NCBI RefSeq assembly: GCF_000498395.2
Contig: NZ_CP010979.1
Coordinates: forward strand, 1,116,001 to 1,180,000
Source: Pseudomonas putida S13.1.2
Lineage (GTDB): Bacteria; Pseudomonadota; Gammaproteobacteria; Pseudomonadales; Pseudomonadaceae
DNA: 64,000 bases
Direction of reading: 5' to 3'
Each line of letters starts with the position of its first letter. The stretch's first letter is position 1. Shown here one piece after another: positions 1 to 10,768 of this stretch. The translations under genes were made by a program, and so were the position numbers. Below the pieces are notes generated by a model. It did not search any database, was not told the origin of the DNA, and saw only the letters and a program-made list of their open reading frames with translations.

Positions 1-525
1 CAGGTGTTCGATGCCGACGGCAAGCCGCTGGCCGGCGCCACCGTCGACCTCTGGCACGCCAACACCCAAGGTACCTATTCGTACTTCGACTCGACCCAGT
101 CTGAGTACAACCTGCGCCGCCGCATCATTACCGATGCCGAGGGCCGCTACCGTGCGCGCTCCATCGTGCCATCGGGGTATGGTTGCGACCCGCAGGGCCC
201 GACCCAGGAGTGCCTGGACCTGCTCGGCCGTCATGGTCAGCGACCGGCGCACGTGCACTTCTTCATCTCGGCACCCGGGCACCGGCACCTGACCACGCAG
301 ATCAACTTCGAGGGTGACAAGTACCTGTGGGACGACTTTGCCTACGCCACCCGTGACGGGCTGATCGGCGAGTTGCGCTTTATCGAGGATGCTGCTGCGG
401 CGCGTGACCGCGGCGTGCAAGGCGAGCGTTTTGCCGAACTGGCGTTCGACTTCCACCTGCAGGGGGCCACGGCGGTGGAGGCCGAGGCCCGCAGCCACCG
501 GCCGCGTGCGTTGCAGGAAGGATAA
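1..525 (+). CDS. catA: Catechol 1,2-dioxygenase, C-terminal part (5' end outside window)
   Basis: This is an intradiol ring-cleavage dioxygenase that converts catechol to cis,cis-muconate in the cytoplasm, the entry step of the ortho-cleavage (beta-ketoadipate) branch. The frame is open from base 1, so about 137 N-terminal residues of a roughly 311-residue protein are missing. All four Fe(III) ligands expected for the family are visible: the Tyr in WHANTQGTYSYF, the Tyr in SGYGCDP and the two His in RPAHVHFF. The stop is TAA at 523-525. catB, catC and catR are not in the window. I am confident of the family; a second paralogue (catA2 type) cannot be excluded from a fragment. Confidence 0.93.
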   Translation, partial: QVFDADGKPLAGATVDLWHANTQGTYSYFDSTQSEYNLRRRIITDAEGRYRARSIVPSGYGCDPQGPTQECLDLLGRHGQRPAHVHFFISAPGHRHLTTQINFEGDKYLWDDFAYATRDGLIGELRFIEDAAAARDRGVQGERFAELAFDFHLQGATAVEAEARSHRPRALQEG

Positions 526-544
526 CGACCGATTGGCGTAGCCC

Positions 545-665
545 TTGTAGGAGCGGCCTTGTGTCGCGATAGGGCTGCGTAGCAGCCCCGGCAATTACAG
601 CGGTGACGCCGAAAATCGGGGGCCGCTGTGCGGCCCTATCGCGACACAAGGCCGCTCCTACAGGA
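545..665. repeat. REPIN, GCGGCC...CTCCTACAG variant
   Basis: Two inverted arms (about 547-576 and 633-663) share the pattern TGTAGGAGCGGCCTTGTGTC and its complement, with TCGCGATAGGGC matched between arms. It lies between catA and the GNAT gene. This is a typical Pseudomonas REP doublet and could also end catA transcription. Confidence 0.8.
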
Positions 666-764
666 ACCTTCATTTTTGCCTGGGCCTTTCCGTGCGGGGA
701 GGGCCTGGGCTTTTTGCTGTTGGGCCCGGTGATCTAGAATCGACCTTTTGCCCGAGCCCCGCCC

Positions 765-1259
765 ATGCTGCCCATCGCGCTGCTGCCAACCACCGCTGAC
801 CAGGTTCCGCTGATCCGCAACCTCTACCAGTTCTATTCCTACGAGTCCTCCGACTGGGAGCAGGAAGACGTCGAAGTGGACGGCCGCTTCTACATCCACG
901 ACGAGCACCTGCAACGCTACTGGCAGGACGACGGCTGGGGCGCTTACCTGGTGCTGGCGGACGGCTTCATCGCCGGTTTCGTCCTGGTGGAACGCAGCGA
1001 ACTGCCGGGCATCGACGCGCTTGAGCTGGCTGACCTGTTCATCCTGAAAAAGTACCGCCGCCAGGGCATCGGCCAGGCGGTGGCGTTGCAGCTGCTGGGC
1101 GGCGAGGGTGACTGGTTGCTGCGGTGCTACGCACAAGACGCACCGGCCGTGGCGTTCTGCAAGGCTGTGCTGGCGAACCTGTCGCGCCCGGCGCAGGCCA
1201 TTACCCTGACGGATGAGCCGGACCTGCTCAGTTTTCTGGTGAGCGGCGCCCGCCATTGA
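765..1259 (+). CDS. GNAT-family N-acetyltransferase
   Basis: This 164-residue protein has the GNAT fold. The acetyl-CoA binding motif A is visible around residues 87-102 (DLFILKKYRRQGIG, i.e. R-R-Q-G-x-G), following a beta-strand that carries an acidic substrate loop. The N-terminal half (LPTTADQVPLIRNLYQFYSYE) is typical of small stand-alone acetyltransferases. It stands alone between a REPIN and a c-di-GMP gene, so context does not suggest a substrate. The family call is firm and the substrate is unknown. Confidence 0.85.
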   Translation: MLPIALLPTTADQVPLIRNLYQFYSYESSDWEQEDVEVDGRFYIHDEHLQRYWQDDGWGAYLVLADGFIAGFVLVERSELPGIDALELADLFILKKYRRQGIGQAVALQLLGGEGDWLLRCYAQDAPAVAFCKAVLANLSRPAQAITLTDEPDLLSFLVSGARH

Positions 1260-1303
1260 GGGTTTGCCAGCTTTCGTTTCGTCCTTGAAGAGGGATAGCG
1301 GCA

Positions 1304-1345
1304 TTTTTGTGAGCTACTTCACAAAATCGTCATGAGCGGCATAAT
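1304..1345 (+). promoter_or_regulatory. Crp/Vfr-type site overlapping a sigma-70-like promoter
   Basis: The sequence TTTTGTGAGCTACTTCACAAAA (described by its halves TTTTGTGA at 1305-1312 and TCACAAAA at 1319-1326) contains a perfect TGTGA-N6-TCACA, the Crp/Vfr consensus. A possible promoter, TTCACA (1318-1323), 16 bp, CATAAT (1340-1345), overlaps it, so the site would be near -36, a class II activator position. The ATG of the GGDEF-EAL gene is 78 bp downstream of the -10. Confidence 0.6.
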
Positions 1346-1423
1346 GCCATCAATGCTTTCCAGCACCCGGCCATCGCTTGCCGGGGTCCCTTTTCATGCC
1401 CTTCGAAGGTTCAGGTAAAGTTC

Positions 1424-3520
1424 ATGTCGCTAGTCGCAAGCCCCGACATCATGTACCGGCTGTTGATTCAGAGTGTGGTGGACTATGCCATCTACATGCT
1501 CACCCCCGAAGGTGTCGTCGCCAACTGGAACCCCGGCGCCCAGCGTGCCAAGGGGTACCACGCCGAGGAAATCGTCGGTCAGCATTACTCGCTGTTCTAC
1601 ACCGATGCCGAGCGCGCCGCCGGGCTGCCCGCGCATAACCTGGAGCAGGCGCGCAGCACCGGGCGCTTTGAAGAGGTCGGTTCGCGCCTGCGCAAGGACG
1701 GCTCGGCCTTCCACGCCCATGTAGTAATCGATGCGGTGTACGACGATGCCGGGCAGCTGGTGGGTTTTGCCAAGGTTACCCGCGACATTTCCGAACGCCG
1801 CCGCCAGGAGGTGGAGCTGCTGCAGGCCAAGGAACTGGCCGAGCAGTACAGCCAGGAAATGGCCAAGCTGTCGCAGTTCCTGGATTCGGTAATTGCCAAT
1901 ATCCCCGCCAGCGTCATCGTCCAGGACCTCGAAAGCCAGCGCATCCTGTTGGCCAACCAGCAGGCGGAGCGCCTGTTCGGCGGCCCAGAACGCAGCATGA
2001 TCGGCCAACTGCCTGGCGAATGCCTGAGCCCGGCCGCTGCCGATTACCTTGAACAACAACTGGGGCGGGGTGCTCGCAACACCAAGGGCCATGCTGCCGA
2101 GACCCGGGTCGACACCGCCCGTGGTCCACGGACCCTGCGCAGCCGTACCTTGCTCAGCCAAAACTGCGAAGGCCAGGCCGACTACGTGCTATTTGTCGCC
2201 GAAGATGCCACCGAGGAACTGGCCGCCCACGCGCAGATCCACCACATGGCGCACCATGACGCGCTCACCGGGCTGCCCAACCGCACCCTGTTCAACGAAC
2301 GCCTGCGTCAGGCGCTGGTGCGTGGCAGCGAGAATGGCAAGCTGACCGCCGCCCTGTGCCTGGACCTGGACAACTTCAAGAACATCAACGACTCCCTCGG
2401 CCATGCCTTCGGCGACAAGCTGCTGCGCGAGCTGGGCAAGCGCCTGCGCCGTGAGCTGCGCGAGCACGACACCCTGGCCCGGCTGGGCGGTGACGAGTTT
2501 GCCGTGGTACTGACCGGGCTTGATGGCCGCGATGCCGCGTGCAACACCGCGCAGCGCCTGATCAATGCCATTTGCCCGCCGTTCCAGATCGAAGGCCACC
2601 AGTTCACGGTGGGGGTAAGTATCGGTATTGCCATTGCCCCCGATGACAACGACCAGGCCGAGCAGCTACTCGGCTATGCCGACATGGCGCTGTACGAGGC
2701 CAAGCGCAACGGGCGAAACCGCTACGAGTGCTTCGAGGTGGAACTGGACGTTGCAGCCCGCCAGCGCCGCCTGGTGGAAACCGACCTGCGCACCGCGCTG
2801 CACCTGGGGCAGTTGCAACTGCACTACCAGCCGGTGGTCGACCAGCAGACCCATTGCATCACCGGCTATGAAGCGTTGCTGCGCTGGGAGCACCCGAGCC
2901 GTGGCATGGTGATGCCCATGGACTTCATACCCATTGCCGAAGAAACCGGGTTGATTCATGAGCTGGGCACCCGGGCCTTGAACCTGGCCTGCCAGGAGGC
3001 GGCGAGCTGGGACAGCGAGCAGACGGTGTCGGTGAACCTGTCGCCGGTCCAGTTCAAGAATGCCAACCTGGTGCAGGTTGTGGCCTTGGCCCTGGCCGAT
3101 TCGGGCCTGTCGGCGCAGCGTCTGGAGCTGGAAATAACCGAGTCGGTGCTGCTGGGTAACAGCGAAGAAAACGTGCGCACCCTGCGCGCGCTGAAGGACC
3201 TGGGCGTTTCCATTTCGCTGGACGACTTCGGCACCGGGTATTCATCGCTCGGCTACTTGCGGTCGTTCCCGTTCGACCGGATCAAGATCGACAAGTCGTT
3301 TGTGCATGACATGTGCGAAAGCCGTGAGGCGATGTCGATCATCCGCGCCATTACCGACCTGTCCAACAGCCTGATGATCAAGACCACGGCCGAGGGTGTG
3401 GAGTCGGAAGAGCAGATGCGCCGGCTGGCGGCGGAGGGGTGCTCGCATTTCCAGGGCTACCTGTACGGGCGGCCGGCACCGGCGAGCGAGCGGTTGAAGC
3501 AGGTCATTACGCCAGGCTGA
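1424..3520 (+). CDS. PAS-PAS-GGDEF-EAL bifunctional c-di-GMP signalling protein
   Basis: This 698-residue cytoplasmic protein has PAS domains at about residues 8-125 and 150-270, a GGDEF domain with an intact GGDEF motif at 355-359, and an EAL domain with EALLR at 483-487 and the DDFGTGYSS loop. An inhibitory RxxD site (REHD) sits at the canonical spacing before GGDEF. It has no membrane segments or signal peptide. Both catalytic motifs look intact, so it may make and degrade c-di-GMP, with PAS input deciding the balance. A Crp-type site lies upstream. The start at 1424 avoids a longer out-of-frame reading; the ribosome site is weak (AGGTAAAG). Confidence 0.93.
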   Translation: MSLVASPDIMYRLLIQSVVDYAIYMLTPEGVVANWNPGAQRAKGYHAEEIVGQHYSLFYTDAERAAGLPAHNLEQARSTGRFEEVGSRLRKDGSAFHAHVVIDAVYDDAGQLVGFAKVTRDISERRRQEVELLQAKELAEQYSQEMAKLSQFLDSVIANIPASVIVQDLESQRILLANQQAERLFGGPERSMIGQLPGECLSPAAADYLEQQLGRGARNTKGHAAETRVDTARGPRTLRSRTLLSQNCEGQADYVLFVAEDATEELAAHAQIHHMAHHDALTGLPNRTLFNERLRQALVRGSENGKLTAALCLDLDNFKNINDSLGHAFGDKLLRELGKRLRRELREHDTLARLGGDEFAVVLTGLDGRDAACNTAQRLINAICPPFQIEGHQFTVGVSIGIAIAPDDNDQAEQLLGYADMALYEAKRNGRNRYECFEVELDVAARQRRLVETDLRTALHLGQLQLHYQPVVDQQTHCITGYEALLRWEHPSRGMVMPMDFIPIAEETGLIHELGTRALNLACQEAASWDSEQTVSVNLSPVQFKNANLVQVVALALADSGLSAQRLELEITESVLLGNSEENVRTLRALKDLGVSISLDDFGTGYSSLGYLRSFPFDRIKIDKSFVHDMCESREAMSIIRAITDLSNSLMIKTTAEGVESEEQMRRLAAEGCSHFQGYLYGRPAPASERLKQVITPG

Positions 3521-3578
3521 CGGCTCACGCAGCCCATTGTGGGGGTAATTGTCTTGCTCAAATTTTAAGAGCTTGTGC

Positions 3579-3673
3579 AATCCTTGTGGGAGCGGGCATG
3601 CCCGCGAACACCGGCGCAGCCGGTGCCAGCCACCGAGTTGGCTTCTTCGCGGGCACGCCCGCTCCCACAAGGT
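3579..3673. repeat. REPIN, GCGGGC variant
   Basis: Inverted arms at about 3582-3610 (TTGTGGGAGCGGGCATGCCC) and 3645-3672 (GGGCACGCCCGCTCCCACAA) lie between two convergent genes. The inner part, ACCGGCGCAGCCGGT, forms a further small stem. Likely also acts as a bidirectional transcription end. Confidence 0.8.
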
Positions 3674-3693
3674 CCGTGTCGCGCTTACGAATT

Positions 3694-4518
3694 TCAGCTA
3701 TTCCAGTCTGGCGCAAACGGCGGGCTTACCACCCGCTGATCTTTCGGTAATTGGGCAATCGCCGCGCGATCCTCGTCGTCCAGTTCCACGTTCAACGCTG
3801 CCAGGTTGGCCAGCTGGTTCTCGCGGCTACTGGCCTTGGGGATTGCCGCCACACCGTCCTGGTCCAACAACCACTTCAGCGCCACCTGGCTGGGCAGCAC
3901 GCCATGCTTGCGGGCAATCGCCTGGATCACAGGCTGCGCCGCCGCCTCACCGCGTGCCAGCGGGGTGTAGGCGGTGAGCAGCAGGTCATGGCGGCGGGCG
4001 TAGTCCAGCAGCGGTTGCTGGCCGAGCAGCACGTGGTATTCCACCTGAATCGCCGACAACGGCGCGCCCAGGGTTTCCACCACCTGGCGCAGCAGCCCCA
4101 GCGGGAAGTTGGCCACGCCGATGTGGCGCGCCTTGCCCTCGTCACGCAGCGCTACCAGGGTCTCGATACTGCGGGCCAGGTCCCAGTCCTTGCCGGGCCA
4201 GTGGATATGGAACAGGTCGACCTGCTCGGTGCCCAGGGCGCGCAGGCTGTCTTCCAGCGACTGGCGCATGGCCTTGGGCTCCAGGCGGTCCCACCACACC
4301 TTGGTGGTGAGGTGGATCTGCTCGCGTGGTACGTCGCTGTCGCGCAGGGCCTGGCCTACGGCTGCTTCGTTTTCGTAGGCAGTGGCGGTGTCGATGTGCC
4401 GGTAACCCACGTCCAGCGCCTGGTGCACGGCCTGGGTGCATTCGGTGCCGGTCATCGGCCAGGTGCCCAGGCCGATTGCAGGCAGGGCCAGACCGTTACG
4501 GGTGGTGAGCCTTTGCAT
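3694..4518 (-). CDS. Aldo/keto reductase (DkgB/AKR5-like)
   Basis: This 274-residue NADPH-dependent carbonyl reductase has the complete AKR catalytic tetrad: Asp43 and Tyr48 (HIDTATAYENE), Lys73 (TTKVWW) and His106 (HIHWPG). Length and sequence resemble 2,5-diketogluconate or methylglyoxal reductases. I chose the ATG at 4518 because AAGGAA lies at a good distance upstream, whereas the open frame runs 27 codons further without a ribosome site. It is a single gene transcribed convergently toward the GGDEF-EAL gene. The substrate is unknown; a general detoxifying reductase is likely. Confidence 0.9.
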   Translation of the reverse strand: MQRLTTRNGLALPAIGLGTWPMTGTECTQAVHQALDVGYRHIDTATAYENEAAVGQALRDSDVPREQIHLTTKVWWDRLEPKAMRQSLEDSLRALGTEQVDLFHIHWPGKDWDLARSIETLVALRDEGKARHIGVANFPLGLLRQVVETLGAPLSAIQVEYHVLLGQQPLLDYARRHDLLLTAYTPLARGEAAAQPVIQAIARKHGVLPSQVALKWLLDQDGVAAIPKASSRENQLANLAALNVELDDEDRAAIAQLPKDQRVVSPPFAPDWNS

Positions 4519-4765
4519 GTAAATTCCTTGTAGGGTGTGCAGGGTTCGCACCCGATGGTCGGTGATCAGCGAGGCACGGGCCATGCGTTCATGGCACAAA
4601 CTGGTCGATCAGCGAACAGAATTTTCCACCAGCGTGGGCAAGCGGCAAATGAACTTCCTTATCCTGCGGCATCTCTTCTAGAGTTCGAGCTGTTGTATCC
4701 GCCAGGGCACCCCTGCGCGGCCTTCCCTGGGCGTGGCATGCCGCCGTGTCGTCATCGAGAGAGCC

Positions 4766-5644
4766 ATGAGTTCCAGCACACCGCTGTCCGGCGTCAACCA
4801 ACCCTTGCGCGGTATCGCGCTGGTGGTGGGAGCGACGTTCCTGTTCGCCAGCCACGATGCCCTGTCCAAATTCCTCGGCGGCATTTACCCGATTGTGATG
4901 GTGGTGTGGGCGCGTTATGTCGTGCATACGCTGCTGATGGCCGGCATTTTCCTGCCCAAGTCTGGCCTCAACGTATTGCGCACCCGCCGGCCAGTACTGC
5001 AGACCTTGCGGGCCTTGAGCCTGCTGAGCACCAGCCTGCTGTTCACCAGCGGCCTTCAGTATCTGCCGCTGGCTGAGGCGACTGCGGTCAACTTCCTTGC
5101 CCCGGTGCTGGTTACCGCGCTGTCTGCTCCGCTGCTCAAAGAGCGGGTGACGGTGGGGCAGTGGGTGGCCGTAGTGCTGGGTTTCATCGGCGTGCTGGTG
5201 GTGGTGCACCCAGGTGGGGCGATGTTTACCCCGGCCATTCTGTATCCGTTCGGTTCGGCGTTGGGCTTCTGCTTCTATCAGTTGCTGACGCGCATTCTGG
5301 CTGCACATGACAGCCCGACCACCAGCAACTTCTATGCAGGGCTGTGCAACACCCTGGCAATGAGTGCACTGGTGCCGTTCTTCTGGGAGGTGCCGCGTTG
5401 GGACCATGCCCTGCTGATGCTGGCCCTGGGGGGCTTTGGCATGACGGCGCACCTGCTGCTGACCCAGGCCTTCCGCCATGCGGCACCGGCGTTGCTGGCA
5501 CCGTTCAGCTACTGCCAGATCGTGTTTGCCGGGTTGCTTGGGCTTGTATTCTATAGCCAGGTGCCGGATACCCTGAGCCTGGTGGGAATTTCGGTGATCT
5601 GCCTCAGTGGGCTGGGCGCGGCGTGGATGCAGCGCAAGAAGTGA
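4766..5644 (+). CDS. EamA/DMT-family transporter
   Basis: This 292-residue membrane protein has two EamA repeats and about ten hydrophobic segments, starting GIALVVGATFLFASHDALSK. Members export amino acids, nucleobases or other metabolites, and the substrate cannot be read from sequence. The ATG at 4766 is preceded by GAGAGA; an upstream in-frame ATG at 4733 would add 11 non-hydrophobic residues. It runs tail to tail with the next LysR gene, only 8 bp apart. Confidence 0.88.
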   Translation: MSSSTPLSGVNQPLRGIALVVGATFLFASHDALSKFLGGIYPIVMVVWARYVVHTLLMAGIFLPKSGLNVLRTRRPVLQTLRALSLLSTSLLFTSGLQYLPLAEATAVNFLAPVLVTALSAPLLKERVTVGQWVAVVLGFIGVLVVVHPGGAMFTPAILYPFGSALGFCFYQLLTRILAAHDSPTTSNFYAGLCNTLAMSALVPFFWEVPRWDHALLMLALGGFGMTAHLLLTQAFRHAAPALLAPFSYCQIVFAGLLGLVFYSQVPDTLSLVGISVICLSGLGAAWMQRKK

Positions 5645-5652
5645 GTGATTAC

Positions 5653-6555
5653 CTACCGGGCCATGAACTGCAGGATGCGTTCGCGTAGCCAGCGCTCGGC
5701 CGGGTCGTTGTCCTGGGCGCCGCTCCAGACCATAGACAGCTCGGCCTCGGTGATGTCGAACGGCGCCGGGTCGGCGCGCAGGCTGCCGTCGTCGGCCAGG
5801 GCGCAGGCGGCGTAGTCCGGCACTGTTGCGATCAGCTCGGTGTTGCGCAGCAGGGCGCGCAGGCTGCCGAACTGCGGCACCGCCAGCACCACCTTGCGGC
5901 AGCGGCCGATGCGCGCCAGGTCCAGGTCGATGTTGCCGCTCATGTCGCCGGAGAACGACACCATCACATGCGGGCGCGCGCAGTATTCGTCGAGGGTCAG
6001 CGGGCCGGGTCGGTCGTCGGCGCGCAGCACGCGCACGCCGATGTCGCGCAGCTTGCGGCGTTTGGCCGTGGCTGGCAGGTCGGTGGTGTAGCTCACACCG
6101 ACCGAAATTTCGCCGCTGGCCAGCAGGCCTGGCATCAGCAGGAAGTTGGCGCGCCGCACCACCACACTGATATCCGGGGCCTCTTCGCGCAGGGCCTGCA
6201 GCAGGGCCGGGAACAGGCCGAACTCGGCATCGTCCGACAGCCCCAGGCGGAACACATTGCAGCTGCTGGCCGGGTCGAATTCGCGGGCGCGGCTGATGGC
6301 GGCGGAAATCACGTCCATCGCAGGCGCCAGTTCGGCGAAAATCTGCAGGGCCCTTGGCGTGGGTTCCATGGCCCGGCCGCTGCGGATCAGCAATGGGTCG
6401 TCGAACAGCTCGCGCAAGCGGGCGAGGGCGGCGCTGACGGTGGACTGGGTGATGAACAGCTTTTCACCGACGCGGGTCAGGTTGCGTTCGATCATCAGGG
6501 CTTCGAACAGCACCAGCAGGTTCATGTCGACGCGGCGCAGGTCGTTGCGGTTCAT
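5653..6555 (-). CDS. LysR-family transcriptional regulator
   Basis: This 300-residue regulator has a winged HTH near residues 9-66 (NLTRVGEKLFITQSTVSAAL) followed by a LysR effector-binding domain. The start at 6555 gives the usual LysR length; the open frame extends 61 codons further but across a REP sequence. The N-terminal sequence differs from OxyR, so it is probably not the regulator of the divergent katG, although a role there cannot be ruled out. Its end nearly touches the EamA gene. Confidence 0.9.
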   Translation of the reverse strand: MNRNDLRRVDMNLLVLFEALMIERNLTRVGEKLFITQSTVSAALARLRELFDDPLLIRSGRAMEPTPRALQIFAELAPAMDVISAAISRAREFDPASSCNVFRLGLSDDAEFGLFPALLQALREEAPDISVVVRRANFLLMPGLLASGEISVGVSYTTDLPATAKRRKLRDIGVRVLRADDRPGPLTLDEYCARPHVMVSFSGDMSGNIDLDLARIGRCRKVVLAVPQFGSLRALLRNTELIATVPDYAACALADDGSLRADPAPFDITEAELSMVWSGAQDNDPAERWLRERILQFMAR

Positions 6556-6631
6556 TGGGCTCAGGTTCCGGGAATAGAGGGCTTGGCGGTGTATTGAAGC
6601 ACGCCGCTGGCCTGCTTGCCTTGTATGAATG

Positions 6632-6668
6632 TGCCGGCCTCTTCGCGGGTTCACCCGCTCCCACAGGT
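6632..6668. repeat. Single REP element, GCGGG variant
   Basis: A solitary GCCGGCCTCTTCGCGGGT...CCCGCTCCCACAGG unit lies in the 310-bp gap between the LysR gene and katG. I find no partner arm. Confidence 0.75.
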
Positions 6669-6686
6669 ACTGCACAAGCCATTCTG

Positions 6687-6751
6687 ACAGAGCCAGCCTA
6701 TTACCCCCTAACAGCCACTCTATTAGAACTCTGCCCAAGCTCGTCTAGTCT
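6687..6751 (+). promoter_or_regulatory. OxyR-like site and weak promoter of katG
   Basis: Four tetramers in the OxyR ATAG-N7-CTAT-N7-ATAG-N7-CTAT spacing are seen: ACAG 6687-6690, CTAT 6698-6701, TAAC 6709-6712 and CTAT 6720-6723. Two match perfectly, one matches 3 of 4 and one poorly. TTAGAA (6723-6728), 17 bp and TAGTCT (6746-6751) form a weak promoter directly downstream, as OxyR-activated promoters do. The placement is suggestive, not proof. Confidence 0.4.
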
Positions 6752-6844
6752 TTCCCGTGGCCCCGTGTAGACCTGATGAGGGGTAGCACGAGCCCCACAC
6801 GCTCGGCTGAAAGAACACCTGGCATAGACCGGAAATCTGGATAA

Positions 6845-9121
<2,277 letters not shown>

Positions 9122-9135
9122 CGGTGTTGCGGGGG

Positions 9136-9250
9136 GCGCGTTGCGCCCCATTCGCGGGCTGCCCGCTCCCACAGGTAAAGCGCAGCCTTTCAGGGCGGTG
9201 AAAATCCTGTGGGAGCGGGCAAGCCCGCGAATGGGCTGCAGAGCAGCCCC
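9136..9250. repeat. REPIN, GCGGGC variant
   Basis: Arms at about 9146-9174 (CCCATTCGCGGGC...GCTCCCACAGG) and 9207-9236 (CCTGTGGGAGCGGGC...CGCGAATGGG) follow katG. The ATT next to the core is matched by AAT in the other arm. Confidence 0.8.
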
Positions 9251-9376
9251 CTTGGCCCTGGTGATCCCGCCAATTCCAGGTCGGATAGATACAAAAGCGT
9301 CCTCGTCGGTTCTGTTGCAATGCTTCTCAGGCAGCCAGCCTGAACAGCGTGCTTACAACGACAAGGAACCCCGACC

Positions 9377-10588
9377 ATGCAAATGCCCAAGACCCTGAAA
9401 ATTCGCAATGGCGACAAGGTGCAGCCGACCTTCTCGGTGCAGGAATATGCAGCCCGCCACGCCCGTCTGCGGGCCTACATGGCCGAGCAGGACATCGAAG
9501 CGGCTATCTTCACGTCGTATCACAACGTCAACTACTACAGCGACTTCCTGTACTGCTCGTTCGGCCGTCCCTATGCGCTGGTGATCACCCAGGACAAGGT
9601 TGTCTCGATCAGCGCCAACATCGATGGCGGGCAGCCCTGGCGGCGTACGGTCGGTACTGACAACATCGTCTACACCGACTGGCAACGCGACAACTACTTC
9701 GTTGCCATCCAGCAGGCGCTGCCGCTGGCCTCGCGCATCGGCGTCGAACACGACCACCTCAACCTGCAGAACCATGCCAAGTTGGCCGCCTGCTACCCCA
9801 AAGCCGAGTTGCTGGACATTGGCGCGCCGTGCATGCGCATGCGCATGATCAAGTCGGCCGAGGAACAGGCGCTGATCCGCCACGGTGCGCAGGTGGCCGA
9901 CATCGGCGGTGCGGCGGTGGTAGAGGCGCTGCGCGAACAGGTGCCTGAGTATGAGGTGGCGCTGCATGCCACCCAGGCGATGGTCCGCGAAATTGCCAGG
10001 CGCTTCCCCGATGCGGAGCTGATGGACACCTGGACCTGGTTCCAGTCCGGGCTCAACACCGATGGCGCGCATAACCCGGTAACCAGCCGCCGCGTGGGCA
10101 AGGGTGAAATCCTCAGCCTCAACTGCTTCCCGATGATCGCCGGCTACTACACCGCGCTGGAGCGCACGCTGTTCCTCGACCACTGCCCGGATGAATACCT
10201 GCGCCTGTGGCAGGCCAACGTCGAAGTGCACGAGGCCGGGTTGAAACTGGTACGCCCGGGCATGCGCTGCAGCGACATCGCCCGTGAACTGAACGAAATC
10301 TTCCTGCGCCACGACCTGCTTCAGTACCGCACCTTCGGTTATGGGCATTCGTTCGGCACCTTGAGCCACTACTACGGCCGCGAAGCGGGGCTGGAGCTGC
10401 GCGAAGACATCGACACAGTGCTGGAGCCTGGCATGGTGGTGTCGATCGAACCGATGATCATGCTGCCCGAAGGGCGGCCGGGGGCGGGCGGGTATCGCGA
10501 GCATGACATTCTGATCGTCAACGACAACGGCGCCGAGAACATTACCAAGTTCCCGTATGGGCCGGAGCACAACATCATTCGCAGATAA
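9377..10588 (+). CDS. Creatinase (creatine amidinohydrolase)
   Basis: This enzyme hydrolyses creatine to sarcosine and urea (EC 3.5.3.3) using the pita-bread fold of M24 proteases without metal. Its 403 residues agree with the length of the P. putida creatinase, and long stretches match that enzyme as I remember it (for example INGGQP-like ANIDGGQPWRRTVGTDN and GYGHSFGTLSHYYGRE). The catalytic His, near residue 232, is visible in NTDGAHNPV. The start MQMPKTLKIRNGDK matches the known N-terminus. The next gene encodes an MHS transporter and a GlxA-type regulator follows on the other strand, suggesting a small uptake/catabolism unit. Confidence 0.95.
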   Translation: MQMPKTLKIRNGDKVQPTFSVQEYAARHARLRAYMAEQDIEAAIFTSYHNVNYYSDFLYCSFGRPYALVITQDKVVSISANIDGGQPWRRTVGTDNIVYTDWQRDNYFVAIQQALPLASRIGVEHDHLNLQNHAKLAACYPKAELLDIGAPCMRMRMIKSAEEQALIRHGAQVADIGGAAVVEALREQVPEYEVALHATQAMVREIARRFPDAELMDTWTWFQSGLNTDGAHNPVTSRRVGKGEILSLNCFPMIAGYYTALERTLFLDHCPDEYLRLWQANVEVHEAGLKLVRPGMRCSDIARELNEIFLRHDLLQYRTFGYGHSFGTLSHYYGREAGLELREDIDTVLEPGMVVSIEPMIMLPEGRPGAGGYREHDILIVNDNGAENITKFPYGPEHNIIRR

Positions 10589-10597
10589 AGACCGGAG

Positions 10598-10692
10598 CTG
10601 GCCTCATCGCCGGCAAGCCAGCTCCCACAGATTCTGCATAGCACGCAATGCCTGTGGAGTCCCTGTGGGAGCTGGCTTGCCGGCGATGAGGC
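10598..10692. repeat. REPIN, GCCGGC variant
   Basis: Arms 10598-10630 (GGCCTCATCGCCGGCAAGCC...) and 10663-10692 (...GGCTTGCCGGCGATGAGGC) lie between creatinase and the transporter gene. The CTCATC next to the core is perfectly matched between arms. Confidence 0.8.
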
Positions 10693-10768
10693 TAGCCCGG
10701 ACAACAAAAATATCACTGTATGACCACCAGACCCTGCCTCCAATTAAAAGAATCAGAGGGTACCCGTC

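Noticed and set aside
5653..6555. The LysR regulator divergent from katG as OxyR
   Set aside because: Its N-terminus does not resemble OxyR and the conserved OxyR cysteine region is not recognisable. An unrelated LysR is more likely.
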